A stretch of 64,000 nt of DNA from NCBI GenBank assembly GCA_009192285.1, contig CM018603.1:3464588-3528587 (forward strand). The letters run 5' to 3'. This document shows positions 23,214 to 35,191 of this stretch, one piece after another; position 1 is the first letter of the stretch; each line of letters begins with the position of its first letter. Both the position numbers and the translations under genes were made by a program. Source of the stretch: Morchella semilibera (Eukaryota; Ascomycota; Pezizomycetes; Pezizales; Morchellaceae). Under the pieces are notes generated by a model. The model worked only from the letters and a program-made list of their open reading frames with translations, made no database searches and was not told the origin of the DNA.

Positions 23214-26200
23214 TCACAAATTATTCGAGTGACATCATATGATTCCAATATGATGTTTCAAATTGTTACTCCAATACTATTGACCGTAGCTGAAGTTTGA
23301 CGAACATCACCCCGGCGTTTCTCCTATTCTGCCTACTTTCTATCCCTAATTACCATCCCTAGGATCGATACCAACTGGCCAAGCTACTACACTATCTCCA
23401 AGTCTCTGGAAGCCTTCAAGAGTTATATACACAATATAAGGATTGGTATCTTATCCTTCTCTATTGGCTCTATATTCAAAGCAATTGACATATTACTTAC
23501 AGAGGCTTTTTTTTCCTCTTTCTATAAAAGTCTGGCATCCAAACTGCACCCCTCACCAAACACCCCCGACGGAGCCCACCCGGGGAAGCCCTAAAACAAG
23601 GCCAAAACGAAGCATAGCCGCATATCCTCGCCATTAGGGATAAAAACGCATCCAAAAAACAGCGGAAGGGTCGACCATTTAAATCCCCGGGCAGTACATT
23701 GATAGTGAGAGCTCGGACTCCAGCCTTAGTTCAGCCTCTAGCAGTAGTGTTGCATCCTACATAGAGATCAAGTCAGAGGAAGAGATACCCCGGAGCACCC
23801 AGAAGGGAAAGTCAAAAACGTCTGAGGAGCCTCCAAAAAGCCCCGTTCTACGCCGTCCAGGATCCGAGCCTTCAGGATCCGGGCCTTCAGGATCCAGGGC
23901 TCCCAAGGGCTTATCGGTGGCCCCTGACGCCCCCTCAACGACACCTACCCATAAGACTGGACGTTCCCTACCCCCCAGGTTAGACCCACAAGTCAGGAAG
24001 CAGGTCCAAAAGACCAAGGAGGCCCCTGAAATGGCACCACGATACAAACAGCCCGCCAAGTACATTTGCCAGACCACATACGACTGCCGGAGAATCTTGC
24101 ACAGATAAAGATGGTAATCTATTAAGGCTCTATGCAAAGAGCTCGCCGATGAGATGACAAGGACAGGGTGAGTGAATAAATCCAGCTCGCGGCGATTCCT
24201 CATTCAATCAGCATATTATGCCATGGATCACAAGGCCCTCACGAATTTGAAGCCCAAGTAGTTAGAAAAGGCTTCAGAGGACTCTATAAAGATTCAAGCA
24301 GCCCTAGCCCATCTCATTGTAGATCTATCACAGAAGAGGAAAAGGATAGACAAATGACATGACGAAGCTTCGGAAAGTGCGGTGGATAACCAGAGATATT
24401 ACAAGATGGTACTCAAGTCCTGGGAGAATTTAGGAATACCTCCCAGGCCTGCAATAACCGTACATGTTATTGACCCAGAGAAGGCTACTGCCATCCCAAG
24501 CGATACGTACCGTCCATACGACTGGTATGGGATTGCGTCGCTTACGCCAGTTTTACCGGCATCTAAGTGATGTCTATGTATGATTTAGCAGCCCTCGCGC
24601 CTGAAGCGAGTCCCACTTGGCCGCTCCAGGCCCTAAATAGGGGCTGTTCGACCTTCTACGGAGAGCGATTCCATCGGCACCCCGGGGGCAGGCCAGCTTA
24701 ATCCCCCAGATCCGGAATATGTGCCGATCGGAGAACGATCAAGAGCTGGAAGGTTGGCTCAAGGGCACAGAGGCAAAACCCTTTAAGGCTTTGTGCGGAT
24801 GCTTCATAAGGCCTTCGGCAATCGTGGCTGGGTGCCTACCCAAAGGCCCCAAACGCCTTCACCAAGGGATGGGAACTGACTGAGGACGATTACTTAAATG
24901 ATATAGAGCTTTGGATTAGGAACTTGAAGGTCTGAATATACCCTATCCATGAACTTATCGGGGTGGGCATTATAGAATGCTCTTCCTGAATGGCATTTAT
25001 ATGAATCTTATTATTCTGACTGAAACCACCTGTAGGTGCAGAGGATAAAACCAGCGACGACGGTGATAGGCTCCCAAACCTCTGTAGGCAGTTTAGAAGG
25101 CTTGAGGAGCCTTCATTTGGGAATTGGAGTTTTCTGTTTTTGCACATGCAGTTCTTAATTTTACCCCGGTTACCTCTTTAGGTCTTAGCAATAATTATAT
25201 GATTTATCTTTTGTCTCTTGTGATCCCTGCCAATCTCCTGGGCTCTCCTGAGGGCTCGGCAAGCCCTCCTGATATCTCCGGAGACTACTGATGATTAAGC
25301 GAAACTTCCCAAGCTCTCCTGGGCAGGAGGCTCCTCCAGCCTTCAGATGGCTTCAAAAGCCCTAATTAGTGCGCTTGGTGCCTCTGCTCTCCTGATTCGA
25401 GTGATATCATGTGATACGATATTCCGCTATGTAGTGAGGTTTGATCATAGATAACACCGCTCACCCCGTTTCTTCATGTCTTCAGACTACCACTTTCAAA
25501 CCTGCCACTGTTTCAAACATACCGGTTCTTCAGGCCACTGAGGCCTTCCCAAGGCTTGATCTTGAATCACTACACAAGCACTTAAGATGTTACAGTATCC
25601 CACTCTAAAGCTCTATATTCAAAGCCATTGACAGCCGCGTCTTTAAACGTCCCTTCAAATCTTAACACCTACCCCAAACCTCCAAAAAGGCCCCACAAAC
25701 CCGGAAAAGGCTCCAACCATGCCAGCACGCGGGAGACCAGCTGCTACGTACAAGTGCACGACAATCCACGACTGCCGAAGAATCGTACAATTGACTGGAA
25801 AAGATGCTATCTTTAACGCTCTCCGTAGCGACCTCGCAGACGAGATGGTATAGGGTGGGTTAATAAGGTCACCTCGGGCGAACAATTATTCAACAATCTG
25901 TGTCAATTTTGCATAGACCACAGGGCCATCAAGGCGCTAAAGACCACATGGTCAGCAAAGGCTTCAGAGGACTCTATAAAGATCCAAGCAGCCCTCCTCC
26001 GCCTCATTATTCGATCTATCCCAGAAGAGAAACAAGGACAGCCCAACACCTACGGTGGGGCTTTGGAGGGGCGCAGATGATGAAGTTAAAGATACACCCA
26101 CCTCCGGGGCACCTCCTGCCCGCACAAACGAACTGCAGACCACACCGGAGTTCTGGCAGGCCTTTGGAATACCCTACAGGCCGGCAATAACCATACATAT

Positions 26201-27060
26201 TATTGACCCAGAAAGGGTTACAGGCATCCCCAGCGATATATACCGCCACTATGATTGGTACGGGCCCGGATCGCTTATCCCGTTTATTAACATCCTTCAG
26301 GGGTTGTCTATGCAGATTTAGAAAGACTTGCAATAAAGTGAGCCCCACCAGCGGCATCAGGGAGCCCCGCGAGGGCTTTCCGAGCCTTCTACGAGGCGTT
26401 GTCCAATTCGGCCCCCCGGGGGCAGGCACCCTATCCCCCAAATCCGGAATATGTGCAGATCGGAGATTCTGAAGAGCTGGAAGGTTGGCTCAAAACCACA
26501 GAGGCAAAACCCTTAAGGCTCTGTGCGTGCTTAACAGGCCTTCGCAATCGTTACTGGGCCTACCCAAATGCCTCAAACACCTTCACTAGAAGGATATCAG
26601 CACCTTACTAGAGGCGACATTGATGGAATAGAGCTTGATGTTGAGGAGGAAATGCTACGTTAGGAATAAGGTTGATCAAACAGGTTTGAATATCTCCATG
26701 CCCCGTACTGATGAGGGGTGCCAGATGCTCCAGGCGGTGGTGCATGAGCGTTCCGAGAGGTACGCGGCGATTGGAAGAAGGCTCGATGAGCATTATAGAA
26801 GCTCTACCCAAATGCCATTACCTTTGAGTCTTGTCACTATGATCGTGAACGTATTTGGACCCAGGCCGAGAGAAATCACCTGTTTTAGGCACACCAATGG
26901 TTGAAGGCGGAGATGCCAATGACCGTGTCTCCGAGGACTCTAGCGACCTAGTGTGAGTTTAGAAGGCCCGAGGGGCGTTGATTGGAGCTTAGAAGGCTTG
27001 ATTAGAGCTTAGAAGGCTTGATTAGAGCTTAGAAGGCCTGATAAGCGGTTTGATGTTGAC
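23214..27060 (+). repeat. Tandem duplication of a coding-like block (~1.7-2.2 kb offset)
   Basis: Segments starting near 23220 and 25393 share a series of similar stretches in the same order: TTCGAGTGAYATCAT, GACTGCCG(A/G)AGAATC, GGACTCTATAAAGAT, ATTGACCCAGA, AGCGATA...ACCG and AGAGCTGGAAGGTTGGCTC. Offsets are 1.69-1.73 kb over most of the block, rising to about 2.17 kb at the left edge. Conserved translated stretches such as RPAITVHVIDPE and RPAITIHIIDPE suggest that a protein was once encoded. Both copies have stops. I do not recognise the family. Confidence 0.55.
25200..25345 (-). repeat. Inverse copy of the ~100-bp minisatellite unit
   Basis: The stretch GATCCCTGCCAATCTCCT...GATTAAGCGAAACTTCCC is the reverse complement of the unit repeated at 29750-30296. 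Confidence 0.7.
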
Positions 27061-27267
27061 TGCAGTTGTTTTTTGTTTTTTGGAGATGCAGTTGCAATTT
27101 TGCCTGTTTGGGAATATATGGTTGCCTATTTGGGTATCGTGTTATCTTATTTAGGTTAGTTATAGAATTGATTCTGTCTTAGCGAGCCGTCCGGAAGGCT
27201 TCTCGCCAAAAACCTCTAATTGCCGAGAAAAAGCAAAGGTGATATGGTGTGAATCGAACCACATATA

Positions 27268-28361
27268 GTGGAGGTGAGAGCCTTCATGAAGGCTCTTCCA
27301 GCCTTACAAACCACCATCATGGCTTCGCAGAGAGCAAAAATCAACAAGCGTGGCGTTGAGGAAGGACATGGCATGCAAGCCCCGATCTCCTCCTCCATTA
27401 ATAAACGTCTAAGGGGGGCGATGAGTATTTCGAGTGCTGCGAGCAGTAGGAATTCCGGTACTACAGAACCAGATACTGACCCCGATTACTATGGCTCCCC
27501 GAACCCTCCAGAAAGGTTTCCGGACGGGGCAATATTGGTAAACGGAGCGTTGCAGGGCCCACCAAAAACCTGGAGTGATTTTGGATGATCATCCAGAGGA
27601 GGAAGACTACGTTCAAATCCATGAGGATGACTATGAGGACGAGGAGCCGGGGAGATGAGAATGCACCACCGCCCCAGCGTATGCCTTTATCAGAACGGAG
27701 TATATCCCCAGTCCCACCATCCCCACCACAACCACCACAACTACCACCACCATCACGACCACTGCCACGACCACCATCAACCGGGGGTCGCGAGCTGGAA
27801 AAAACACCAAGGGAGGCCCCTGTGGCCTCCGCCAGGGCTCTTGCAGCCACTCGAAGGAGACCTAGTGGACTGGCGGCAGAAGCAATTGCTTCTTCTTCTT
27901 TTGCAGTAAATATGATGCAGGTATGTGATATTTAAAATCCCCACTTCGTCTCAGTCAAACGCTCGATTATAACGGAGCACGGAAACCGTCATGTCGTGAA
28001 TTCACGAAGGCTGGAAACTCCACGGAAGGCTGGAGCAGCCTCCGAAAGGGCTAGCATCGCCTCCACAAGTTCCTCATTTCGCTCGACCTTTGCGCAAGAG
28101 CTCGACCGCGAGAACGAGACAACCCCTTCAAATTCACAACCCTTTCGCATGCCTAGCTCTCCACAGCAATATCGTAGAGCTCTATCTCCATATAGAACGC
28201 CAACGCCTTCGCAGTATGGAACGCCAACGCCTTCGCAGTATGGAGCACCAGAGCCTGACTCCATTAATGAAAACACAGCAGAGGCCAAGTCCGTAAATCA
28301 AGCATGCGGGATACCTTCTCGGACGTTATACATTGCTCGAGGAGCCTTGGCCTCAAGCTGA
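27268..28361 (+). other. Ser/Pro-rich open frames of unknown nature
   Basis: Three consecutive plus-strand open frames (27268-27588, 27585-27935, 27996-28361) encode Ser-, Pro- and Arg-rich low-complexity sequence, with a duplicated TPSQYGTPTPSQYG motif near 28200-28245. They could be exons of one decayed gene in the transposon. I recognise no domain, and low-complexity DNA can give such frames by chance. Confidence 0.25.
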
Positions 28362-29749
28362 TTCTCTTAGTATTAACGTCCGTCGGTTTTGGAGTGAGGC
28401 ACAGGACGACCATTTAATAAAACTGAGAGTTCTACCAACTTGATCCTAAAAGTTTTTATGCTCTAGGAGCGATATGCAGGTGACCTCCGGTGCGCCTTTC
28501 GGCGTGCTCGAAGCCTTATCGGCTAAACGCTAGTCCATTAGCTTCAAAATTTCAATGTTCGCGGGTTAGATGATTGCACTCTTGTTTTTACAGTGAAGTA
28601 CTGCACTGTCTGTAGAGGATCTTTGTACTGGGCTTGATTCCTGCCGAAGGAGAAAACGCCTCGCAAATGGGGTGAAGAAGAGTGTGACCCTTTTCTCCTC
28701 GGAGAATGACCGTTTTATAAGCGAATCCTGGATCGCTCGTGTATCTGATACTGTATCGCACCGTATTTCTAATGATGCCACATTTGGCAACGTGCTGACA
28801 GCACTGACAGGGCCGCTCCTTCAACTTTTGGGCCCCGGAAAATCGTAGAAGAAGTTTAATATTTCTAAAATATTACAAGGTTGATAAAATGCGTGGCCAG
28901 GGATCCTGGTTTCATTGATGATATTATCTCAGCGTTATTAGCCTAGTTTTGTCATACCGCAATCTGGTCTCTCTCTCTCACTTGATTTGTGGAAACATAG
29001 CAGGCACTTCATTATAGTCGAAGGGGTGCTTGAACCTTGCAATCCGAGTCATCAAGAAATCCTCATGATAATTCATCGCCAAGTAGAGGCGCACCAAGTC
29101 TCTAATAAGGCTCATTAATCTTGACTTCGGGATACCCTCCTGTACCTCTAACAGGTGGATATATTAAGGCCACATGGGGGAAGGAGAACGCAACGTAGAA
29201 ACAGTGAGGTGCGACTACTGGTAAGGTAATTCCTAGCCGAATCAATTCCCTGCGCGAGAGAGCACAACAGGTAAAGTTAAAAAAGTCTGCCAAGTAGGCC
29301 TCTGCTATACTCTATATGGTTATACTAACTGCCCTTTAAACTAGTCGATGACGCTAAGCACCGGCCTCCTAAGAGAAGAGAAACTTCATTATCCCAGAGT
29401 TCCTGGCCTGCGAGTAAGGATGATGTTCAAATTTTGAGCTGCGGATATAGGTCCCGCATTGGGTAGGGAGCTGCAAAGGAGCGCTGGCGACAGAGCCAAG
29501 GAAGCAACCATGCAGCGATTGGAGTGATTGGGGACATGTGGGCATGGCGAAGGGCAGGAGAGGCCATCTTCAAGAGCCTCCTTCCCCGCCTCTCGACTGT
29601 TGGATATGTTGATTTTGGGGGAGGACTTCCTATTTTATATGGTCAGTGAATAACTCAAAGTGGATTTCCGCTTATTGTGGTATCAGCGTGAGTCTAGGTA
29701 ATGTTTTGAACTCCCTCGGATAAAGATATTTGTCGAGAGAACGCCCGGA
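28362..29749. other. No assignable gene; weak minus-strand coding signal
   Basis: Minus-strand peptides around 29293-28980 look protein-like (including YHEDFLMTRIARFKHPFDY) but change frame, and I cannot name them. The rest shows nothing. Confidence 0.25.
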
Positions 29750-30296
29750 TAGCAGGGATTACAGGAGAGCATGGGAGATCTGGCTTAATCTTCAAGAGTC
29801 TCCGGGAGATATCAGGAGGGGCTTGAGAAACCCTCAGGAGAGCCCAGGAGATTGACAGGGATTACGGGAGAGCTTGGGAGGTTTCGCTTAATCATCAGTT
29901 GTCTCCGGAGATTGGCAGGGATCACAGGAGAGCTTGGGAGGTTTTCGCTTAATCATCAGCAGTCTCCGAGAATATCAGGAGGGCTGGCGAGCCCTCAGGA
30001 GAGTCCAGGAGATTGACAGGGATTACAGGAGAGCTTGGGAGGTTTCGCTTAATCATCAGCAGTCTCCGGAGATATCAGGAGGGCTTGGCAAGCCCTCAGG
30101 AGAGCCAGGAGATTGACAGGGATTACAGGAGAGCTTGGGAGGTTTCGCTTAATCATCAGTAGTCTCCGGAGATATCAGGAGGGCTTGGCGAGCCCTCAGG
30201 AGAGCCCAGGAGATTGGCAGGGATTACAGGAGAGCTTGGGAGATCTCGCTTAATCTCCGGAGATAGCAGGAGGGCTTGGGGAGCCCTCACGAGAAC
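29750..30296 (+). repeat. Minisatellite of ~100-bp units, about five copies
   Basis: The unit has the order CAGGGATTACAGGAGAGC, TTGGGAGGTTTCGCTTAATC, ATCAGTAGTCTCCGGAGATA, TCAGGAGGGCTTGGCGAGCC, CTCAGGAGAGCCCAGGAG. Copies differ by point changes and one is shortened. It lies close to the right terminus of the CATCAGCAAG-bounded region, like a subterminal repeat. Confidence 0.8.
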
Positions 30297-30616
30297 GCCC
30301 TACTCATCCTTGGGCTTATAACAGAGCGTCTCTGAAGCCTCTCTAAACGAAAAACCTCTTACTAGTGTGGAGGTCTACGATATCTCGCAGCCTCTTGGGA
30401 GAGAATATTACAAAGCCTCCAGATAGCGCCAGGAGAGCGCCGCTTAGCATCAGGAGAGCCCGCTAAGCCTTCTTGAAGGCTCGGGAGGCTCCTGCAAAGG
30501 CTCAGGAGGCCCTCGTACGGGCGGGTAAGCCCCTGGAGATCGAAAGTTTGACGGGTGTCTCCGAACGTCTCCCACACCTCCCGGGCCTCCGGTAGGGTTG
30601 AATAGGCTTGCTGATG

Positions 30617-31267
30617 TGTGTTGACCGCTGTAGATGCAAAAGCTAAGTCTAGAACTGAGGTGCCAGTGCCAGTTCTATAGTGGTAGGTTGGGATGTCTGG
30701 TTCGTTGATGAGAGTGAAGTTTCCAGTTTCCAGAAGTTGAACCAATGCTTCATGGCGTTTTGGTGTGCGGTTTGCTGAGTTCCACCATGGATGATGCGAG
30801 TTGAGGTCTCCAGCTATGATTGTTCTTGCAGGGAGTTGAATATTAACCAATATTCTCTCCACCGTATAGGGTTCATTGCTGTGTCCAGGTGGATCTTCGT
30901 TATAAATGTTAAAGAGGGTTAGGGCAGGTATTGAGGGGGTTGATATCTCTATTGCTTGTAAGTCTGGATCATTGACGATATCTGGTTTAGGTTGAATGAT
31001 AAGGTGGGGGTTGAGGTGTGTCTTGATGGTGAAGGTGAGTGTTCTTGGTGGTCGATCTGATGTGGGAATGATACTATCGAAGGAGGGGTGTGATATTGAT
31101 GTCCAGGAACCTGCAATCATGGCAGGCATAACAAAAGGTTCCTGAATTATAACTATGTCTGCTGTCTCATAAACTGAGTGCAGCAATCCAATCATGCAGT
31201 TTTGTGATCTTGCACAATTATGTTGAATAATTCGCACTCTGTGAGAATTAGGTTGTGTCCCCATCAT
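30617..31267 (-). pseudogene. LINE ORF2, endonuclease part only
   Basis: An apurinic-type endonuclease/exonuclease/phosphatase domain: RIIQHNCARSQ, the metal-binding IIQEPF, an IIAGDLNSHHPWW motif and VLDLAFAS. It is cut off at the CATCAGCAAG terminus at 30616 before the final SDH motif. Target-site nicking enzyme of the LINE. Confidence 0.8.
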
Positions 31268-32832
31268 AGCATCTCCTGTTCATTGTCTTCGTTGTTGAGG
31301 CGTTGGATGATAGAATTTCTGACAGGGCATGACGGATCATAGGCTGGGTGTTGTCCTTCGCGATTGGCGCATTTTGTGGGAAGTGAGCACAGCTCTTGCT
31401 CTGAACCTTGCATTGAGGGCAAAGATGGTTTTGACTGGTATGCCCGGCAGCACAGATAGAGCACACAGGGCTGTCCTTGGTTGCGTATCCCTGCCAGTTG
31501 TGTCCAAATTTCTGACAGTTTTTGCATTGGTTTGTTGGTCTTGATGTATGGTACTCAGTAGCTCTGTGTACTTGTCCGAAGATTCGAATCCCCCTAGAGA
31601 GCATGGCATTGTATGATGACTTGTTGCTGACAGCAATCATAACTGAGCTGTGAGATTTTCCTACTCTCTTTTCGGGGTGCGTCATATACCTAGGTGTGGT
31701 AGCTAGAGTGACTCCGGTATTGAGTTCGTGGATTTCGCTTCTCAGGTCTTCCATTCCCTGAGCGTTGTCAGGATAGTGTTCAAGATTAATGCCGTGTACC
31801 GCAAGCTTGAACCATGTCTCTTGCATTGCGATGGATACAACACAGGGATCAACCTCTTTCATAGCTTTTTCAATGTTCGTTTTATAATCAGCGAATTGAG
31901 TTTCAGTGAATGCTCCTTTGCTGAAGAGCATCAGATTCCCCCTCTGATTCCAACTTGCTCCGCCTATCTGAATAGCTTGGTCTGCTTTGGCTATAGTGAG
32001 ATCCCTGTTGATGGTGTTTCTGAGCTGGGATAAGGTTGAGTGCCCTATCCTTAGGTGTTGACCTAGTCACAATAATAGTTTTAGTAACTGGGAGTTTTGG
32101 TGGAAGTGGTGTCTTGAGCATTTGGGCCTGTTGCCTAGTTCCCTTCCTAGTCACAGTTGCCCAAGTATCCTTTTGTTTCTCTTGTAGCTGAACGGGTTGA
32201 ACATGCTCATTTGAATGGACTGGTTGCTTTCCTTGAGCTCTCTTGCTGAGTTGAGGTTTGGAGTTTGCCGGGCCTGATGTGGCGTTCTGGGCTGATGATT
32301 GTGGTATATTTTTCTGTATTGCTGAAGCTTTCATAGATCTAGCCATTGCATCGAATCTGCTCTTCATTTCATTGTTGTTTTGGTTTGTGGCGGCAAGGAC
32401 TGAGTTAACAAGAGTCTGCAATGCTTGAATCTGAGTTATGAGCTGTTGATTTTGTTCTCTGATTTCGGTATTCTGTTCTTTCATTTCAGTATTCTGCAAT
32501 GTGAGAGTCTGCACGCAATCCCATAGTCGTTGATTGATGTAGTTTGAGGATCCAAACGAAATAGGCTGACCAGAATGTCCTGGTAGAGCCTGTCTTTTCC
32601 CAGAAATATTTTCATTAGATTGAAATAATACTCTTTTAGTTGGTATAATTCTGTGTTGTTGGCCATTAGAGGCTAGAGGACCACTGCTAGGATCATCCAT
32701 ATGGTCCTCAGGTTTGCTTCTGTCCATGGCTATGCTATAGTCATCTCTAACTCCCATATCCCTGTCTTCTGACTGTGCAGGGGGAGGGGATGACGGCATT
32801 CTTGGCCGGGATTGCTCAACCCCTTCAGACAT
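31248..32832 (-). pseudogene. LINE ORF1 (Gag-like, zinc knuckles)
   Basis: The first part has a Ser/Pro-rich N-terminus, a coiled coil (NTEMKEQNTEIREQNQQL) and a basic linker (DTWATVTRKG). After a frame change near 31905-31930 come an RNA-binding-like region and two CCHC-type knuckles (CKNCQKFGHNWQGY, with the last Cys replaced by Tyr, and CSICAAGHTSQNHLC). It overlaps the ORF2 start by about 20 nt. Binds LINE RNA in the family. Confidence 0.75.
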
Positions 32833-32885
32833 GTTAAGGCTAGTGGCTGTGGCGCTAGGAATTAGGTGGGGTGGGTGAGGGCGAC

Positions 32886-34450
32886 TAGACGATCTCTTAG
32901 ATACTGATTGCGTCTCACTCTTCTTGGATTGCTATTCTGAGTGCAGCATTGGTAGCCTTGCAGCAAGATGTTCTATGTCCAATCCTATCTTTCATAAAGT
33001 GCCAGACATTTTCAATAGGATTAGTACAATCTGGGAAGTTGCCAGGCCAGGCAAAAAAATACCTCAATATCCCTAACTCCTGTAACAACTCAACTGTGTA
33101 TCTAGCACGGTGGGCAGAGGCTCCATCATGCATAAGATAAATATAGTCTGAGACATCCTAACATTGCGATCTCTCTTTCCAAAAGGGGTAGGGGTATGGT
33201 AGTACAATGTGTTGACAGTATCGTGGTCTGTTGAGTGTAGCACCCCATGAAGCTTTATCTCAAAACACAAGAGATCCTTTTATATTACCTTAAAAATTAA
33301 TTAGTATCAGCTTAATTAATTAATTAACTGATAAATCAAGATTATGATATATATTTGCTGGAACCGCGTACGATATATGCAGCCCCATACCATAATAGTC
33401 TGTAGTTTCTGGAAATTCAGCACTAAACAACCTTCAAGATACTCTTCTCCAGGCTGCCTAGTCACCCAGGTATTTCCTGCATAACCACTAACATTGAATG
33501 CACATTCATCCGTCCTGTCCCGGCGTCTTGGCATTGGTCCTGATGTTTCGGTAGTTGTAGCGCTGTTGCGACGGATAGAGTTAGGTTAAGCAAGGATGGG
33601 GCGAGATGAGGTGGGGATGCCGTCATTAGGTTCTATGAGGTTCAATGTAGTGATGGATTGTTAATAAGAATTGGCGAGATGGTGGAGAGAAATACGAGGT
33701 GTGGTTGCGACGGATTTCTATAGATTTCTGTGAGCGAATATATGAGTCATAACGGACTGGGGGAGAAGAGGTGTTAAATAGCGGGTGTAGATGTTTTCCT
33801 TAGTTCTTTCTTTCCTTTCTCCCTGTCTCGTCTTCCTGTTATTTCAGTATATAGAAATATACTCCTATCTTCAAGCCATAGTTTCTCACCTCCATGATTC
33901 TGTCCTCCTTAAGAGGAAAGCTCGTAGCATCTCTCATCGTTCTCGTTGAGGTCAATCCAGTCCTCACTCTCTCTGCTCTGTAACCTTGTGCCTTTGCCTT
34001 TGCCTTTGCCGGTACTTGTGCTTATACCTGCCCGGCGTTGTCCTACTCTTCGTCGGTCTCCTCGTCGCGTTGACTATGCTCCTCGAGTTCCTTCTGCGTC
34101 ATCATTGTCATCTTCTACTTTGCGTCGGGTTACTCCATCACACGTCCAAATAACTTTTTGATAGTCAGAAATGGTCCAGTCATATATATAATTGACCCAT
34201 TTCAATCATTTGAGCTTTGCAAGAGCAGAGAGAAAGGTTTTAACTCGAGCGATCCATCGATGATATCCTTCCTCAGCGAGTGCCTTTCTTAGCGTACGTT
34301 GATTAACAGTCTTACCAGCTTCTTCTGCAATTTCCATAAGAGGCTTCCGTTGATTCTCTTGTGTTGCAGTAGCATGTTGTACCAGCTGTTTTTTTCATCG
34401 CTATAGTAACAATTGGTGGTTGACCTATACGAGAGGGGCGGTGAGAGGTA
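32886..34450 (-). mobile_element. Tc1/mariner-type DNA transposon, interrupted by a solo LTR and a LINE
   Basis: The minus-strand transposase starts with helix-turn-helix sequence near 34430-34200 (SRIGQPPIVTIAMKKQ, KPLMEIAEEAGKTVNQRTLR, EEGYHRWIARV). It breaks at a solo LTR within the IWTDE motif and continues at 33515 (ECAFNVSGYAG). It then passes IMVWGCIY near 33390, LMHDGASAHRARY (33133) and PIENVWHFMKDRIGHR, and ends near the LINE 5' end. An AT-rich ~93-nt stretch at about 33285-33375 begins GTACGC and ends TTTTTAAG, and looks like an intron. Stops are present near the C-terminus. Dead copy. Confidence 0.8.
33516..34142 (+). mobile_element. Solo LTR (627 bp) in the Tc1-type transposase
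   Basis: Starts TGTCCCGGCG, ends CCATCACA, and is flanked by CGTCC on both sides, an exact 5-bp target duplication. It splits the transposase within its IWTDE motif. The clean duplication shows that these ~630-bp units integrate like LTR retrotransposons. Confidence 0.9.
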
Positions 34451-34608
34451 GAGGGCTATTGACAAATACTAAACACTGTAGATACAGGGACTCTTAGTTC
34501 AGAGCCGATCTTGCGAAAAGGCCAAAGAGCGATTTTGCGAAGTACTCGAATTTTTGACCTAATACTATTTGACAACTCGGTATGGAGAAGTAGTTTGGAG
34601 GATTGATG

Positions 34609-34717
34609 CATCAGCAAAATCTTACATGTCTCAGGAGATTATTTGAGTCTCAGGAGACTCAGGAGACTGTCAGGAGATTCAGAAGACTCCAATCACAAAT
34701 CGTAAAGCTTGCTGATG
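34609..34717. mobile_element. 109-bp CATCAGCAA-ended element
   Basis: Starts CATCAGCAAAATC and ends AAGCTTGCTGATG, with CAGGAGAC/GTCTCAGG repeats inside. It shares GACTCCAATCACAAAT with its relatives at 6956 and 49828. The flanking dinucleotides are TG and TC, so no clear duplication. Confidence 0.7.
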
Positions 34718-35090
34718 TCACGGTAGTTATTCATGATGGGCGTTAATATTTGGGTTGAGGACAATATAATTTTTTAGTGGGTGTACACCTCCTTTTATAG
34801 ACTCAGGAGTTAATGAAAAATATCATCAATTTATACGGGGGCATCATCCTCTAGTACCTACTATTTTTCTACTCATTGTTAAAACTTGTTTAACTATTCG
34901 CTAATAACCTGTTTGACCCCGGAAGTCCACCTACGTAGTGGTAAGAAAACAGGTTAAACCTGAAGATGCAACGGCCTACCTGCCAATTTTCAAAGTCTGT
35001 TGATATTTTGCATGGCAACCGCACCGGGGCTGTTCAGTACTTTTTACTATTCAAGTCCTACATGCTGATCATGCCCGTCCGATCACCTAA
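34718..35090. other. Spacer before the MULE
   Basis: No gene seen. Contains a short palindrome around AACAGGTTAAACCTG near 34948. Confidence 0.4.
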
Positions 35091-35191
35091 TGCCAGAGCG
35101 AGTCGGTAGTAAATGTGGAAGGTTCGAGTGGACAGGGGGAATGTTGAGGCTCGCTTAGTAATTCATATCCTGGACAAAGCAAGCGATCCCA

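Larger units (their letters stand above)
18707..30616. mobile_element. Decayed region bounded by CATCAGCAAG termini; possible Plavaka-type transposon or composite
   Basis: The left end (18707) is CATCAGCAAG followed by ATTCAAAC. The right end (30616) is the inverse of CATCAGCAAG followed by CCTATTCAA. Both ends lead into GAG/CTC-rich low-complexity DNA (GAGCCTTCT, GGAGACTC motifs). The interior holds remnants of a minus-strand Plavaka-like transposase, a pair of duplicated coding-like blocks and a ~100-bp minisatellite. The left flank is chromovirus DNA and the right flank LINE DNA, so the two ends are not a single simple insertion. Recombination between two copies is the likeliest explanation. 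Confidence 0.5.
30617..32885 (-). mobile_element. Tad-like LINE, 5' part (ORF1 and endonuclease)
   Basis: Minus-strand LINE comprising ORF1 and the start of ORF2. It is broken at 30617, within the endonuclease just after DLAFASTAVNT. That is the nucleotide where the plus-strand LINE at 262 resumes with LPANWAIDEG, allowing for a shared CA. The 5' end lies in a Tc1-type transposon at about 32885. Probably the other half of the LINE at 262-3794; see findings. Confidence 0.85.

Noticed and set aside
27216-27398. tRNA-like piece around GTGAATCGAACC
   Set aside because: A T-loop-like string is present but I could not fold acceptor and anticodon arms around it. No tRNA gene is supported anywhere in the window.
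18707-30616. A single 11.9-kb transposon with one insertion event
   Set aside because: The two flanks are different mobile elements (chromovirus and LINE), so the ends cannot come from one simple insertion; recombination between copies is preferred.
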